Positions 27,043 to 40,504 of a stretch of DNA of 64,000 nucleotides are shown here, piece after piece; the first letter of the stretch is position 1, and the number at the start of each line of letters is the position of its first letter. Source of the DNA: Ursus arctos (taxonomy: Eukaryota; Chordata; Mammalia; Carnivora; Ursidae); assembly GCF_023065955.2 (NCBI RefSeq), contig NW_026622852.1, forward strand, positions 8,911,423 through 8,975,422, read 5' to 3'. The translations under genes and the position numbers were made by a program. The notes under the pieces are model-generated. The model did no database searches. It saw only the letters and a program-made list of their open reading frames with translations, and was not told the DNA's origin.

Positions 27043-28335
27043 AAATGAACATTTTAAGTAGAACATGGTCAATTGAATCAAATAAATGCTTAAGACCATG
27101 GAAGCAGAAATAGAATGGAAAAGAACCACTGGACTCAGATCATAAAAAGTCGTGAATTTAATGAAGATCATTTCAAGTGGAGAGAGAAGCCCGGTTGCAG
27201 GAGAAGTTAAGCAGGAAGTTTAGAGTCTTTTTCATGAGGAAGAAGAGAGAGATGGGACCCTTAGTTGAATGAGGTGTCTGAATGAGGGGCAAAAATGATG
27301 CATTTTTTTAAGTAAGAAACACGTTGCCAGGAATGAGTTAATAGACTAAAGGAGATAATCTGCAGAGAACCAGGAAGAATAAGACACACAGAAAATTTTC
27401 AATGGAGGCAGAAAAGTTGGGGGCTTCAGAAAATAGGACCGCTATAAAAGGCAAGGGGGAAATATATTTATAGGATGTGAATACAGTGACTAAGATATAA
27501 AGTGTTGCAAGGGAAAAGCAATCTCTAATGATACATTTGTACTCTTTCTCGTGTCACAGTTATAAACTATGTAACAAAATTTCATTCAACATTTCCTTTG
27601 ATGTCAAAAGCCTTCCAACAAAACTGACTACCTAAAAACTATCATTCTGTCCCATCATGAGACTTGAAAATATCTCTTTCTTTGCCTCGGATTTTATCTT
27701 GACCTGTAACTTTGTCTATGTCATCTTAAACTTTTAGAGGAGTGTGATGTAAAAACAAACAAAAAACCCCAAATCAATGCATTTCTATTTGGATCCACAG
27801 CAAATGATACTTCCTGTAGGAAGCCTTCTTGATCAACTCAGTAAAAGAGAAAGTAGGATGAAAACGCCTTCACTTTTATCAAGCACCTGCTACTTGCCAA
27901 GTATGCCCCCCATCTGATGCTCACCTCAGTGTGAGCTGCAGAGAAGATGGCCGATTTGCTGATTTGCTCATTTTCCTCACAGGCCTCACGATCATTGTAA
28001 AACATGGAGCCTTGATCCAGGGGGAAAATTTAATTTCAAAGTTCATGTTCTTTCCACTCCACCATGCTCCCGACAATGGCTGGCAACAGTATTTCACAAC
28101 TTTGAATTCTCATGATACTTGAGTTGTCACACTGAGGAACATTAGTCTTCACCACATACATAAAATTGTGCATGTACTTACGAACAGAAAAGTCTGCTGA
28201 AAGCAGGCTTCATTTGTAACGTAAAACCACTGTAAAACCTTTCACTATTTTACCTTCTGCAGCATTGAGCCTAATGCCATGCACACAAGAGATACTCATT
28301 AAATGTCCATAACTGAATAATTCACCTACAGACAG

Positions 28336-28590
28336 CTATTTCTGGGATGTGTATTGTTCTTGGTGTAGAACAATGTATATTTCCAACTCCTCCAAGGCAA
28401 ATGGCTCTCTCAACTTGTTTAGAGCTGACTCAACCGACACCCTGTCTCCTGGAACATAATATTTAATTCTGAATTCAGCAACCAGTGGGCACTCAATATT
28501 ATTTGTTGCATAACAGCGTAGGTTATTGGGGAGATATGGAAACATCTCCTTCATGACCTTATAAGACTTTCTTAAATTGTCTTCTTCCAC
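28336..28590 (-). other. Unidentified 84-codon open frame (possible pseudogene or exon fragment)
   Basis: A minus-strand frame begins MEEDNLRKSYKVMKEMF and ends YIVLHQEQYTSQK before a stop. The middle (CPLVAEFRIKYYVPGDRV, then SALNKLREPFALEEL) has a protein-like composition rather than the low-complexity look of chance frames here. I do not recognise a family. There is no A-tail after the stop, and the upstream sequence is not open in the same frame. It lies in the same orientation as NFIB, inside intron 3. It may be a decayed retrocopy fragment, part of an old transposon protein or chance. Confidence 0.3.
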
Positions 28591-29626
28591 CCCAAATTAA
28601 TATTACGAGTGATCAGGCTAGAACCATTACAGAGGCTGGGCATGGTGCGAGCCGCTATGCAGATCAATTTTGGAGGAATGGGTTGTATACAAGCACCTGT
28701 ATGCAGCCTATAAAAATAAGGAGCTTAGGGCTATGTGCCCTTTTCACTTTTTAAGAGTAATTTGCCAAGAAAACATATTTTTAATCTTCTACTCCTTTAC
28801 TCTAAATTCTACCCTAAATTCGAACATTTAAGAACTTTACTGGATGTGATGTCTCGAAAAAAAATTAAAGGATAAAAAAGAAAACTGTTTCTGAAACAAA
28901 ATCTGTTAGAAAAAAACCTTTTATTTTTGCACTAACTTGCACGGTCCTCATTCTAAAATTACATAAAAGGTTTACCTACGATGTCAAGCCTCACCACAGT
29001 TAACCAATCCTTTTAGTGTCTTTCTATTTATACTTCCATGAATAGAAAGACTGTTTATAGTCAGTTGCATATTGTCTAATGCCAAAGTATAAAATTACTT
29101 CTCAGTATCATGAAATAGTGCATTTTCCTCTATAAAGTATTTTTTTTATTCTTGTGCTACAGTAAATGAGGATATGAGAATGAATGGGTATGAACTTATT
29201 AATTGAGGGGTAAATGAGCTATGATTTTTAAAACTCAAAGTAAATTTTCCTTTCTCTGACTTTGAACATCATATGCTAAAATAAAATATGCTTTATGAGC
29301 TCCTTCAGGGCCTCATGTATCTGAAATATATGTGCATTCACATGCAAATAAAGAAAAATGTTGTATTATTTCTGTAACTCTTAGACTCAGAGAGTAAAGT
29401 CTGTCCCAAATTCTAAGTTAAAAGAAAACAAAAACAAAAAGTGAGAAATCAGGCAAATATGGGCCCTACTGATTCTGACAGATGATAACTACAGCTACAG
29501 ATACTAAACTAATTTTATCAATAATTACTTGGGAAAGAAATGTCTCAAATGAACAACCTGTCTTTTACACTTCAAGGAATGAGAAAAAGAAGAACAAAGC
29601 CTAAGATTAGCAGAAGGAAAGATACA

Positions 29627-29834
29627 GGGGCGCCTGGGTAGCGCAGTCGTTAAAGCGTCTGCCTTCGGCTCAGGGCGTGATTCTGGCGTTCCGGGATCGA
29701 GTCCCACCTCGGGCTCCTCTGCTGGGAGCCTGCTTCTTCCTCTCCCACTCCCCCTGCTGTGTTCCCTCTCTCGCTGGCTGTCTCTGTCAAATAAATAAAT
29801 AAATAAATCTTTAAAAAAAAAAAAAAAGAAAAAA
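29627..29834 (+). mobile_element. SINEC inside L1 ORF2
   Basis: Full SINEC (GGGGCGCCTGGGTAGCGC to AAATAAATAAATAAATCTTT plus A-tail). The duplication agaaggaaagataca at about 29612-29626 and 29835-29849 splits an L1 ORF2 relic. Confidence 0.95.
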
Positions 29835-31069
29835 AGAAGGAAAGATACAACAAAGGTGAGAGCAGAAATAAATGAAACAGAGACTAAAAAGACAATAAAA
29901 ATAATAAATGAAATTAAGAGCTGGCTTTTTGAAAAGACGAAATTGACAAAACTTTAGCTAGACTCACCAAGAAAAAGAAAGCGCTCAAAAAAATAAATTC
30001 AGAAATGAAAAAAAAAAGTTACAACTGATATCACAGAAATAATAAGAGACTACTATAAACAAGTAAATGCTAACACACTGAATAACCCAGAAAAATGGAT
30101 AAATTCGTAGAAACATACAACCTACCACGAACCATGATAAAATAGAAAATCTGAACAGACCAATTACTAGTAAGGAGATAGAGTAAGTCATGAAAAACCT
30201 CCCACAAACAAAAGTCCAAGAGAGACAGCTTCACTGGTGAATTCTAATAACAGTAAAAAAAAAAAAAAAAAAACAACATAATCCCTCTCCAACTGTTCCA
30301 AAAAAATAAAAGAGGAAGGAACTCTTCCAAACTCATTTTGTGAGGCCAGCTTTATTCTGACACCAAAACCAGAATAGGATGCCGCAGGAAAAGAAAATTA
30401 CAGACCAATATTTCTGCGGACATAGATGCAAAAATCCTCAACAAAATATTAGCAAACCAAATTCAACAATACATTAAAAGGATCATACCCCATGATCAAG
30501 TGGAATTTATCCCAGGGATGCAAGGATGGTTCGACAGTGGCAAATCAGTTGACGTGATACACCACATTAACAAAATGAAGGATATAAATAATATAATCAT
30601 TTCAGGAGATGCAGAAAAACATGACAAAATTCAGCATCTGTTTATGATAAAAGCTCTCAACAAAATGGGCATAGAGGGAACATAACTCAAAATAATAAAG
30701 GTCATATATGACAAGTCCACAGCTAGCATCATACTTGATAGGAACACTTGAATGCTTTTCCTCTAAGATCGGGATGTCCAGGGACCAGGATGTCCACTCT
30801 TATCATTTTTACTTAACATAGTATTAGAAGTCCTGGACAGAGCAGTTAGGCAAGAAAAAGAAATAAGAGGCATCCAAATTGGGGGAGGGGGGGAGTCACT
30901 ATTTGTAGATGACTTGATATTATATACACAGAAAACCCTAAAGACACTATCAGATAACAATTAGAACAAATAAATTCAGTAAAGTTACAGGATACAACAT
31001 CAAAAACCTGAAATTACTATACATCGATAATGAGCTATCAGAGAGAGAAATTAAGAAAACATCCTGTTT

Positions 31070-31246
31070 GGGCATCTGGGTGGCTCAGTCAGTTAAGCAT
31101 TGAACTATTGATTTCAGCTTAGATCATGATCTCAGGGTTGTGAGATCGAGCCCCATGTCGGGCTCTGCCCTGGGCATGGAACCTGCTGCAGATTCTCTCT
31201 CTCCTTCTCCTTCTGCCCCTCCCCCCTCTAAAAAAGAAAGAAAAAA
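31070..31246 (+). mobile_element. SINEC inside the same L1
   Basis: A diverged SINEC (gggcatctgggtggctcagtc to an impure A-rich tail). The near-perfect duplication aagaaaacatcct(g/a)ttt is at 31053-31069 and 31247-31263. This is the second SINE nested in the L1 relic. Confidence 0.92.
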
Positions 31247-32847
31247 AAGAAAACATCCTATTTATAATTGCATCAAAAAAAAATTAAAATACCTAGAGAT
31301 ATTTAACCAAGGAGGTGAAAGACCTGTAATTGAAAACTAAAGGACAATAATGAAAGACATAGATGAAGACACAAATAAATGGAAAATATTCCATGCTCAT
31401 GGATTTGAAGAATTAATATTGTTAACATGTTCATATTACCCAAAGCAACCGAGAGAATCAACGCAATCACTATCAAAATTCCAATGGCAGTTTTCACAGA
31501 AATAGAACAAACGTTCCTAAGATTTGTAGGGAAGCATAAAAAATTCCAAATAACCAAAAGAATCTTGAGAAAGAACAAAGCTGGAGACATCACACTCCTT
31601 GATTTCAAACTGTATTACAACACTATGGTAATAAAAACGGTGTGGTATTGGTATAAAATCACACACACTGATCAAGGGAATAGAATAGGGAACCTAGATA
31701 TAAATTATAGTCAATTAATTTATGACAAAGGAGTCAAGAATACACAATGAGGAAAGGACAGTCTTTTCAATAAATGGTGTTGGGAAAATTGTCCCATCAC
31801 ATGCAAAAGAATAAAACTGGACCACTATTTACTCCATACACAAAAATTAACTCAAGATAGATTAAAAACTTAAATGTAAGGCTTGAAACCATAAAACTTC
31901 TAGAAGAAAACATAGGGAGTAAGCTTTCTGACATCAATCTTGGCAATGATTTTTTGAATCTGAAACCAAAAGCAAAAGCAATAAAAGCAAAAATAGACAA
32001 GTGGGATTACATGAATCTAAAAAGTTTTGGCATAGGAAAGAAAACCTTTAACAAAAGGAAAAGGCAACCTACTGAATGGGAGAAATATTTGCAAATCAAA
32101 TATGTGATAAGGGGCTAATATCCTAAATATATAAAGAATTCATACAACTCATTAGCAAAAAAAAAAAAAAAGAAAAAAAATCTGATTAAAAGATGGGCAG
32201 AGGACCTAAATAGGTATTTTCCAAAAAAGACATACAGATGGCCAACAGGTGCATGAATAAATGCCCTACATTACTAATGATCAGGGAAATGCAAATAAAA
32301 AACACAATGAGATATTACCCCACTCCTGTTAGAATGGTTATCATCAAAAAAACTAGAAATTACAAGTGTTGCCAAGACTGTAGAGAAAAGGGAACCCTCC
32401 TACTCTGTTGGTAGGAATGTAAATGTGTGTAGCCACTATGGAAAAGAATATGGACTTCCTCAAAAAACTAAAAATATAACTCTACGTGATCCAGCAATTC
32501 CACTTCTGGGTTTTTGTTGAAAAAAATAAACACTAATTCAAAAAGATAAATGTACCCCTATGTTCACTGCAGCATTATTTATAATAGTTAAGATATTAAA
32601 ATAACCTAAGTCTCCATCAATGGATGAAAGGATAAAGAAAATGTGGTGTATGAATATAAATGGAATATATATGTGGTGTGTGTATATAAACGGAGTATAT
32701 TTTTAGAATATTATTCAGCCATAAGAAAGGAAGAAATCTCGCCACTTACAAAAACATGGATGGATCTTGAGGGCGTTATGCTGAGTGAAAGAAATCAGAC
32801 AGAGAAAGACAAATATCATATGATCTCTCTGATATGTGGAATATGTT

Positions 32848-32935
32848 TATTATATATATTTATATATTATATAATGTAATATAGTATATATTATCTTATT
32901 TATATTTACATATGTAATAAAGAATTTTTTAAACG
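32848..32935. repeat. AT-rich low-complexity tract
   Basis: The run is almost entirely A and T (tatatatatttatatattatat) at the 3' border of the L1 relic. Confidence 0.85.
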
Positions 32936-33301
32936 TAAGATAAGAATATTGTTATAGTTAGTAGATACTCCTTGTTTAATTTATTCAATTATTTATTTAG
33001 TTCCATCTTTGTTCCAGAGAGGATATAAGTTAGGTTCTTTGACATTCACCCAATATACAATCCTAATGGTTTCCAGAGGTTTTGCCAGACTGCATGTAAA
33101 TAGTCAACACAGAGAACAGCACAGCACACTATAAAATGTGCAAAAAAGAAAAGTAGGATAAGTCCATGTCATTCCAGTTGAGAAAGCTTTGCTTAATGAT
33201 ACTTAGAAGGCTGCATAAGTTTTCATCAGAGAATTTGCAAACACTTCCCTAAAATTCACCATTTCTTTGTTGTATTTCCAGCCGAGAGAGTTCCCCACAT
33301 A

Positions 33302-33337
33302 ACTTCCTAAACTCCAAAGACTTCCTAAACTCCAAAA
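33302..33337. repeat. 18-bp tandem duplication
   Basis: Two adjacent copies of acttcctaaactccaaa(g/a) at 33302-33319 and 33320-33337. Confidence 0.95.
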
Positions 33338-34733
33338 TGGGGTGTCAGCTTCTAACTGACCCAAACACAAACTCCAACTTCCAGATTGCCTTGTTCTTCT
33401 TGGATATTAACCACTCCAGGGTTAGGCAAGTGATTGAGAGTGGGATATCTAAAAGATCACAGCGAAAGGAATGTAGAGACATAAAGCAATGGAGCAAGTC
33501 AAAGCTAATGTCAAAAAACTGCGGAGCAATCACACATTTCCTAGCAGTGATAGTGCAGTTCTTAATTATCACAAATAAAACTAGGATGGACCCAAGTCCC
33601 TAAATTAGTGGTTTACTCTCCTCTGGTCCAAACAGTCGTTTATAATAGTTGAGAGAGGACTCATAGTTCTATTGCTTAGAAGGGATTCATTTAATGTTCG
33701 AAAAGCAGTAACTAAATACAAACGTATAACTTCTGACTCCATCATAAACAAAGGAAATGTGTATCATTAAAAAAAAAATGAAGTGGTCTGGTGCCTCTTG
33801 ACTAAAATAACAATGTCACATCCTTGGGTACCATCAGAATTTCAAAGCACCTTAGCTCTGAAAAGATGACGATGCCCAACTCCACCATGTAACAAAGAGA
33901 AAAAACAAAATATCAAATCACAAATAGTATAAGGAGGTGCAATAAAGACTATTTCATTGCTTTTTAAGATAACAAAAAAACTGCAAAAAAAATTTTTAAA
34001 AATAACAAATATCAAATACCGCTCCTCCCAATAATGTGTTGCTATTGTTTGCTTATGCTCAGCGTGCTCGCTAAGTACTAACCCCAATCAAGAAGCGCCA
34101 GTTAAAAATGAAAGGCCTATATGGAGACATCCGTACTAGTCTGAAGAGCTTTAAGGTCACCTCGCGGAAGTTCTTCAGAATCAGCAAGGATATGGTGTCC
34201 ATGTCAGACAGTCATGGCTGAGGCTGGAGAAAAGCCAAGCCAGAGGGGGTGTTCAATTTTTGGACAGACACATGCATCCGTACTTATAGAATGACTGAAT
34301 GGGATTCCACCTTCACGTCAACAGTGGGGGAACAGATTTCACGGAGCTTCTACCTCCAAAAGGGCTGGAATTTTTGCCATCTCTTCCCAAGCTGTTGGGA
34401 AGAAGATGGTAGCCATGTCCACGGGCTGCACATCTCCCAGTGGAAAACTACTGGTGATAAGAAAGTGTTAGCAGTCAAAGTGATCTTTTCCCAAAGTTTA
34501 GCTTCTCTTTGTTATAACAATACAAGCAGCAAAGCGATATGACTATTTCATTGTTTATGGTAGCAGACTGGATTTTCCCATGGATGCATTGTGCCTTTTT
34601 GAGATACTGAATCTGAAACTTCAGAGATTTCACATTTCAGCCAAAGCCAGAACACAGAGATTAAAAAACACCTCCAAAAGATAAATTATGCTCTAAAATC
34701 CCAAACGTGCTTCTATTTATGAAAAGAGCTTTT

Positions 34734-34940
34734 TTCCCTTACTTTTTTTTTTTTTTCTTGAGAGAGAGACAGAAAGAGAGCACGCACACAAGCAGGGGAG
34801 GGGCAGAGGGAGAGAATCCTACGCAGGCTCCACACTCAGCCCAGAGCCCAACAAGGGACTTGATCTCATGACCCTGAAATCACGACCTGAGCCGAAATCA
34901 AGACTCAGACGCTTAACTGACTGAGCCACCCAGGCGCCCC
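34734..34940 (-). mobile_element. SINEC
   Basis: Reverse-complement SINEC with a T-run, a gagagagagacagaaagag body and the head tgagccacccaggcgcccc. The duplication atgaaaagagctttt is at 34719-34733 and 34941-34955. Confidence 0.95.
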
Positions 34941-35892
34941 ATGAAAAGAGCTTTTAATAATAAGTATAATTTATCCCAATTGACTGCAAAACAAAAACCT
35001 TAAGTTCTGATTTTTCACATTTCAAATTAGAAGCCATTCTACATTCCTCGTGGCTTGATTTATTTCAAGGTACTACAGAGCAAACTCTAACTTTCATGAA
35101 ATAGGACTCCTTAACAATCTTTATGATTAAGTCCATAATACGATGATATGCAACGTATGTTAAAATGGTGGCATGCTTCCGAATCATCAAAGAAAATTCT
35201 AATTCTAGTCCCTTTAATTTTGATATTATATATGTTTTCTTATATTCTAACTGAAAAACTGGTAATTGATGTGCCATTTATGTATACACAATACCCAACT
35301 AATCATAATATGATCTACAACATCCCAGTTTTAAGACATCATTCTCAAAAAGGTTTGATTTCCAAGGAAAATTTAAAAAGGAAAAAAATTAGTAGTGTTC
35401 TACCCTGATTGTTTCTGTTTGTCATATTATATGCAAACAGATGAATTAAGAGATGCCACGGTGAATGTAGCAAAAGAAAAATTTAACCAAGCTTCTTGAC
35501 AAATACTGAAAAATCAAATTCTGGCATTATATAACTATTCAACAATTATTCATTCAGCTTAAGTAGAGAACATTTTTAAGTGAGCGTAATTCTTTCTGTA
35601 CGTGTTCAGAAATGCATTTCAAACAATAACAGCTTTATTAATTTCAAATGCAAAGAACATATCCTTTGTTTAGTCTGAGTGACTTCCATTACTTATCAAC
35701 TCTTTTTCTATTAACTACCCTCCCCCACCCCATTCTTTCTCAAGTGAGTGAGGAAGCTTTTAAAAAATGTTTGGACACAATTCACTTTGGATTATCATGC
35801 TGCACACGGAAAATATTACCCAAGTAAAAAGAAGAAATCTTAGTAAAGTTAAAGGCGTAACCTATGGAAATTTTCTCAACTTCAGAAAATTT

Positions 35893-36087
35893 CCTTTTCC
35901 TTTTTTTGTTTTTAAAGATTTTATGTATTTATTAGACAGAGAGAGTACAAGCAGGGGGAATGGCAGGTAAAAGGAGAAGCAGACTCCCGCTGAGCAGAGA
36001 GCCTGACATGGGACTCGATCCCAGAACCCTGGGATCATGACCTGAGCCAAAGGTAGACGCTTAACCAACCGAGCTACCCAGGTGCCC
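35893..36087 (-). mobile_element. SINEC
   Basis: Reverse-complement SINEC with TTTTAAAGATTTTATGTATTTATT and the head gagctacccaggtgcccc. A perfect 18-bp duplication, ctcaacttcagaaaattt, is at 35875-35892 and 36088-36105. Confidence 0.95.
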
Positions 36088-37568
36088 CTCAACTTCAGAA
36101 AATTTTTGAAAAAATTTATTATATTCAAAATAGTCTGTCTTTTTGATTCTGTCTCCCACCAACACAAAAAACAAAATAATAGATTCAACTGGAAATTACA
36201 TCTAAAATTGTATTGCTTTTGCATGTTTTGTTATCAATCTGTAGTAATTTTGAATGATTTTGGTAAAAGTAGAGACAAATCAGGTTAGCATCTACTTTTC
36301 AATCTATATTTAATTAAAACTTTAAATCTTTGAAGTATCCACTACTTTTATCAAACAGTAAGGTTTTGTACAATACAGAGTAAGTTAATATGTAGTTGGA
36401 AAAATAAAATTTTTCTAAGAAAAAAATAAAGGACAAAATACAGGCAAGACTCAGAAAGAAAAGGTATATTGCCTTGACTTTGCATTTTTCCTTGAATATT
36501 TACTTACTGTACCTTTCTCACATCATTTTAAAACAAGACTGGTCTGACATATTTTCTTACAGCTTGGGGTTCTTTAAATAGTTCAACCTCACAGTAGCAA
36601 AACCCTATGACAAGGCAGGTCAAATAATTAAGGACCTAAAACTAAGTCTACCTGAGAAAATTTTTATTATCACCTTGCAAAAACTTTTTGGTTTATTTTC
36701 AATGAAAACAACCAGATCAGATTATTTGGGGAGGTAGAGGGTATGTGTGGTGAGTTTGGATTTCTGTGTTCGTTTTGTTTTGTTTTTGTTGGTTTATTCT
36801 TAGAGCACGCTTTTACCCAAGTGACAGGTACAAATAAAATTCTTCTGATAACAAAATATTAGAAATTCTTCTTTGCACAAGTTCTATGTCATGAGGAAAA
36901 GCCACAAACTACTCCTAAAACAATGTCAAATTCTATATATTCAGGTTTGGAAGCAAAAAAACTATGAAGACAGCCAAGTTATAAAAGCCCATTTTCGGAT
37001 CTGGAACAACTTCTGAACGTAAAGAGGGTATTCAGCATACGTTATATTGAAGGAAAAATCCTACTTTCATTATTTCCTCATTCTTGAAATCCAATAAAAA
37101 CCTTATGGAATAAAAACTCATTTGCAAAGAATCCTTCACTGAGCACATAACCAACCACCGCCATAACCCTCCTTTTTTAAAGTAATGAGAGTTGGTAAAC
37201 TAGAATCAGAGTATGGAAATTCTTACATTTTCTTGTGTATTTTAAAAGAATGATGAAGCGGGTTTTCGGCTTTTAAGCACCAATGACTTTTAGCACCTGA
37301 ACAGCGCACAACTGAAATCCATGCACAGTCGTTTTTTAAAAAAACACCAAGAAAAATAAAAATGGCAGTGGTTGGGTAAATACGGATGACGCCTATATAG
37401 AAATATTTGCCACCGTGAAGGGCCTCCACAGAATCACATCTTGTCCTGATCACACCTGCCTGCCAGAACAAATTAGGCAGCTGACCAATCATGGGGTGTT
37501 TATCTATACAGTGGTACCTTTGTTCTCCAACAATGTTAGATTGCAAACGTCTTGGAGCACATATTTAC

Positions 37569-37622
37569 CTGGAGGATTCTTGGCAGGATCATTGTGGCTT
37601 GGACTTCCTGATTGTCCAGAAT
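37569..37622 (-). CDS. NFIB: NFIB exon 3
   Basis: This 54-nt minus-strand exon lies between the acceptor gatttctttatag and the donor CAG|GTAAAT. It encodes (D)[17 protein letters not shown] plus the first base of a Gly codon completed by exon 4. This is the Ser/Pro-rich segment immediately after the NFI DNA-binding and dimerisation domain. The opening AT completes an Asp codon whose G would end exon 2 (remembered as ...VQEQ-D). Exon 2, the roughly half-kilobase exon with the DNA-binding domain, is not seen anywhere to the right and must lie past 64000. The exon is a multiple of three with phase-1 borders, so it is frame-neutral if skipped. Intron 3 between this exon and exon 4 is about 30.5 kb. 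Confidence 0.93.
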
Positions 37623-38394
37623 CTATAAAGAAATCACAGAAAATGTTTTCTTTTTAATTTGTTTTGAACGAATTTCACAATCCTCAGAAGGACTTAAAAA
37701 AAAATTAAGATGCAACAATGAAGCTGAGTGTTTAAATAAAGTATACTTTCCCAAGTCTTTCAGCAGCAACACTTTATTTGTCAAGCTAGATGAATGTCCA
37801 TACATATTTCTATGTCAAAAGGAAAAGAAAAAAGTAGAGATCTATCATATTTTCAGGATGGAGCAAGGCTTTTTTGAAACAAAAGGTCTGGCTACAAAGC
37901 CACTAAAGGTGGTTTGGAGGTTGGGTCTGTCAGTAGCACTATGAAATAAAGCAGATACATCCCCTAAAAATGCAATCCGAGCGTAATTAAACATGCTTTT
38001 AAGAACCTGAAAATGTTTTTATTCGGTGAGTGAAATACACAGAAACGAGAGTCCGTTTTTCCAGGATTTCACGTGCATACACACATATCCACTCCCATAA
38101 TCTCCCAACCTACTGGATCTGGGCCCAGATTCGTCTGCATCCCATAATAGCAATCGATTTGCAAACACCAAGAAAAGCATAAATTACTAGGTAGAAACTA
38201 ACATAGCCTTGTGGAGAGCAAATTGTTGGATCAATTTAATTTCCATCTGTGATAGACAGACTGCAGATAAGGAGAAAAAGATCAATGTAGTATATCTGAA
38301 TTTCCTACCCCACGTTATTTTTCATTGATGCTTTCTGTAGAAAGCAACGGAGAGGCTATACTACAGTTAGGCACCACGCCTTTCCCAGCTAATC

Positions 38395-38670
38395 TAACAC
38401 CGCTGTGTTTTGCTCATTCCTCTCTCCTCTACGTCCCCTCTGCAGTTGTCTGTGTTATTTGCCCCATATTATTATACACTTACTTGCAGGTTGCTTTGTA
38501 ATCTTCTTTTATTGGTGCTAGTATTTAAGTTTTGTCTCCCCAACTAAATTGCATGCTCCTTAGCAGAGGCTGAGATTCTGTCTACTTCTTTTGTGTCTTC
38601 CTCAGTGTGCAGTGTGCTGTTCATGGCTGTGAATGCACCAGGCTTTCGGTAAATGCCGGAGGAATGGAAG
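38395..38670 (+). mobile_element. L2 3' end
   Basis: The sequence ttattatacacttacttgc, then aactaaattgcatgctcctt, gaggctgagattctgtctac and ggctttcggtaaatgc follows the L2 3' end. Confidence 0.72.
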
Positions 38671-39967
38671 GCTCAGATTCAACAGCCTCCTTTGCCTGCC
38701 TAGGAAAGGCAATTTTGAACTTGACAGCGACTTGCAACAAAATTTGACAGGTGGCCATAGGTAAGTCTCTTCCCTGAAACCTTGCCATGGTGCCTAAGCC
38801 AAGACAGGAATCCAGTCTCATTTAAGCAGAAAAATCTTATGCCGGTTTTTTCAGCAGGGTTATTAAGCTCTTCCATGTAAGCGATTAGCATACTGCAATC
38901 GCTGCTTCTACTGTTAAATGCAAGGGGATCCTGTTAGTCTCTTTCTGTATAGAACTTGGTTATTTCTGCACTTTGCTTCGGGCCCGCTAACCAGATTTAA
39001 TGCTGAGATCAGAATTCTACTTCTTCATCCTATTTCCTTTGTCTTTTTTCTTTCTCTGAAATAGCTTTCATGAAATCTTCGCAAGTATATTTAGTGATGC
39101 CCACATTATCCTCCAACGGATTTCTGAGTTCTCAAAACGGAAGTAAAGAAACTGGTGGTCCCTACTCCTGCTGCCTGAGTTCCGGTTAACGTGTCCTGTA
39201 GACAGTCACGGAGTTGAGAAATCTCTAAAATGCTTGTCCCTCATCTCTTATGAATTTGCTTGCTTTTTCTGGAATTGAGGCAAGACTCCGTGACTTATAA
39301 CTCAGAAGGTCAATCTTTCACTTTCTACATTCCTATAAAAGATGGTATAACATTGGCCACTTTCCAGGCATGGAGTATGATAGTTACATAAAAATGATAA
39401 ATGACATTATTTTGCTACAGCTTCAGCTATTTCTGCCTCGAGTTCCTCTGACAAATGCCCTTCAATACTGACACTGCGTTCCAGTTTAATTTCTCAAGTG
39501 ACTCTCAGATTTTGAGGAGTTCCTACTTATTATTATTATTAACATACCCACTGAACAGAGAGCTTCTTCATATTCTCTTTTTCCTTCTAAAGTTACTTTA
39601 CGGAGGTCTAGACATGCATCCCTCAAGGTGGCTAATGCCACCTTCCTGATGACACAACGTGAGGCATGTTGAGGCTGTCCTCAGGGGACAGAGATTGTAA
39701 ACTCTCCATGAGCCTTGCATGTTTACTTAAATCAGTTTCAAAAGGACACCAAAGAACTCCTTCCCAACATCTGGCTGCTAAAACTTGGGTCAATTAAAGA
39801 ATGAATGTCTCTTCTATTCCTAAGAAAGTATTCAGCTAGAACAATGGCACCCCCTGTTACCACAACATCCCATTGGGAAACCCTATTCTTTTCTGCTGCA
39901 AATTACCCTTTCCCCCATTTCCAACAACTGCACACCAACTTCTTCATTTGAAAACAATATAATTACT

Positions 39968-39992
39968 AAAACAAAACAAAACAAAACAACCA
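39968..39992. repeat. (AAAAC)n simple repeat
   Basis: Four to five aaaac units. Confidence 0.9.
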
Positions 39993-40504
39993 CCACAAGT
40001 ATTTGAGGGAAAACTGAAGTAGACAGTACATTTGAGTCACACACTTGCTTTTAATAAGAATTCCACTTTCTAAAATGATCTGGCATTTGCTGGCACACAA
40101 TGGCAGCTTTTCCTCATATTCCAAAGTTTGTGCGTTTTCATGAAGTAAAATAGCATATACCAGATCCCAACACATAGAAGAGGGCCCCCTCTGGGAGGGA
40201 GCAAGGTAGCATTGACTTTTCAGACTGTAAATTCTAACATTATAATCTACTCTAAACTCTTATGGCTCCTTATACCGGTCACTTAATCCCAACTGCTAGA
40301 AAAGGAAGTAACCAGGGAGTCATAGCTGGCAGAGAAACCAAAATGAACTGTTATCGTGGTTAACTTCAGAGCAGGAATTACTCAGACCACATCTAAAACC
40401 CTTCCCATTCACCACCCAGGTCACATTACTCTACACCCAAAGGTTTTCTTCCACCACTTCCATCAGCTGTTCCAGTCCTGTGTGTGTCTATGTGTACTTA
40501 ATAT

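Larger units (their letters stand above)
29535..32870 (+). mobile_element. Long L1 ORF2 relic with two nested SINECs
   Basis: A nearly continuous but dead L1 ORF2 can be followed from the spacer before RT (acacttcaaggaatgagaaa, then the split agaaggaaagataca) to its end (agacaaatatcatatgatctc at about 32825). Recognisable pieces include [13 protein letters not shown] near 30495, an RT core with [10 protein letters not shown] near 30895 in place of the usual FADD, and the tail EYYSAIRKEEI and MDLEGVMLSERNQTEKDKYHM before 32850. Frameshifts and stops break it throughout. No 3' UTR or A-tail is seen; an AT-rich run follows. SINECs at 29627 and 31070 are inserted in it. Confidence 0.92.
7028..37568 (-). 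other. NFIB: NFIB intron 3
   Basis: This intron of about 30.5 kb is rich in L1 fragments (listed separately), with nine SINECs, MER5-type DNA elements, L2 and MIR remnants. Stretches in which I recognise nothing: 7750-8120, 8330-8990, 9400-11370, 11860-12360, 16770-17740, 18340-19160, 19895-21590, 23000-24710, 24840-25760, 27045-29510 (except the open frame at 28336-28590), 32940-34730 (except a short tandem repeat at 33302), 34960-35870, 36110-37560. Confidence 0.85.

Noticed and set aside
35862..36224. 120-codon minus-strand frame
   Set aside because: Most of it is SINEC sequence translated with its flanks; no gene content.
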